This document shows positions 63,660-64,000 of a stretch of DNA of 64,000 nt, one piece after another. The position numbers and the translations under genes are program-made. The first letter of the stretch is position 1. The number at the start of each line of letters is the position of its first letter. The DNA is from Muribaculaceae bacterium (GTDB lineage Bacteria > Bacteroidota > Bacteroidia > Bacteroidales > Muribaculaceae), in contig JAEETL010000001.1 in NCBI GenBank assembly GCA_016290325.1, positions 310,001-374,000 on the forward strand. Reading direction: 5' to 3'. The notes under the pieces are model-generated. The model had not been told where the DNA came from, searched no databases, and worked only from the letters and a program-made list of their open reading frames with translations.

Positions 63660-63771
63660 CCTCATGCCAAGTCACTAAGAATTTTTGAAAACAACAGATA
63701 CAGCAAATACAGTATAAATATATTTGTCATTGTTGTCTTTCTTGTCTTCAAAACTGGAGTATTGTCATGGC

Positions 63772-63946
63772 GCTGTGTCATAATTCAAGACCCAATTGTG
63801 TGGTCGCGCTTCGCGCGAGAAATTAAAGCAAAATTATCATTGAAATTAAGTAAAGATTATATCTCGTTTAATTTTTATGAAAAATTTTTGCTTAATTTCT
63901 CGGTCGTCAGGCCGATCAAAGTTCTAGGCGTGAATTATGACACAGC
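63772..63946. repeat. MITE-like palindromic element with 16-bp perfect terminal inverted repeats
   Basis: GCTGTGTCATAATTCA (63772-63787) is repeated in inverse at 63931-63946. Inside is a three-stem element like copies A and B: CGCGC/GCGCG hairpin (63805-63817), GAGAAATTAA/TTAATTTCTC long-range stem (63817-63826 with 63892-63901), and CGGTC/GGCCG hairpin (63901-63914). No ORF. The remaining flanks (63660-63771, 63947-64000) show nothing else. Confidence 0.75.
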
Positions 63947-64000
63947 ATCATGTCGCTTTTTAAGTATGTTTTAGGGGGACACGTGGCGCAATAGCCGTTA

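Overview
The window looks like a chromosome segment from a gut Bacteroidales bacterium, most likely of the Muribaculaceae/Prevotellaceae type. Three things point there: type IX secretion genes (porU, porV); many secreted proteins ending in paired dockerin-type calcium-loop repeats; and the Bacteroidetes -7 promoter box TAnnTTTG, seen about 20 times, often with TTG about 20 bases upstream. Coding is dense and moderately GC-rich. A few AT-rich accessory genes stand out (GIY-YIG protein, second acyltransferase, DpnII-type restriction cassette). I see no rRNA, CRISPR array, integrase or phage module.

Layout. 1-10.1 kb: 3' end of the sortase gene porU, then rex, an FAH-fold gene and two tandem porU-like C25 peptidase genes. 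10.2-18.6 kb: a 56-aa two-cluster ferredoxin missed by length cut-offs, a SUI1 factor, an AddA/RecB-like helicase-nuclease, a GIY-YIG protein, argS and a Bax-inhibitor-1 protein. 18.7-25.4 kb: a secreted alpha-amylase, a BspA-like leucine-rich protein whose 5' end is frameshifted, and porV, separated by duplicated non-coding DNA. 25.4-34.6 kb: ispF, acyltransferase, sufBCDS, a second acyltransferase and a CotH-kinase-like secreted protein. 34.9-39.1 kb (minus): lolD-like, lipoprotein, DUF3467, cysS, glycosyltransferase. 39.1-46.8 kb: repeats, metK, a DpnD/PcfM-like small gene, a DpnII/MboI-type cassette (methylase, nuclease, methylase) behind a large structured leader, ruvB and a flippase. 46.8-52.5 kb: two more dockerin-tagged secreted proteins and recA. 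52.7-56.2 kb (minus): arcA, ornithine carbamoyltransferase and arcC, the complete arginine deiminase route. 56.4-64 kb: an Omp28-like secreted protein, a candidate structured ncRNA, a small membrane protein, tRNA-Arg(ACG), a second candidate structured RNA, a dockerin-tagged leucine-rich protein and a palindromic element.

How it fits together. PorU and PorV are outer-membrane parts of type IX secretion. The window also holds seven or more probable secreted proteins. Six end in dockerin-like repeats; the Omp28-like protein ends in a conventional type IX-like tail. Rex (NADH sensing), arc (substrate-level ATP from arginine), suf and the ferredoxin fit an anaerobic lifestyle. The most novel signals are non-coding: a ~260-nt promoter-to-terminator RNA near 60.0-60.26 kb, a five-helix leader before the restriction cassette, an interleaved (pseudoknot-capable) RNA at 61.04-61.2 kb, and a recurrent three-stem palindromic element next to dockerin-protein genes.
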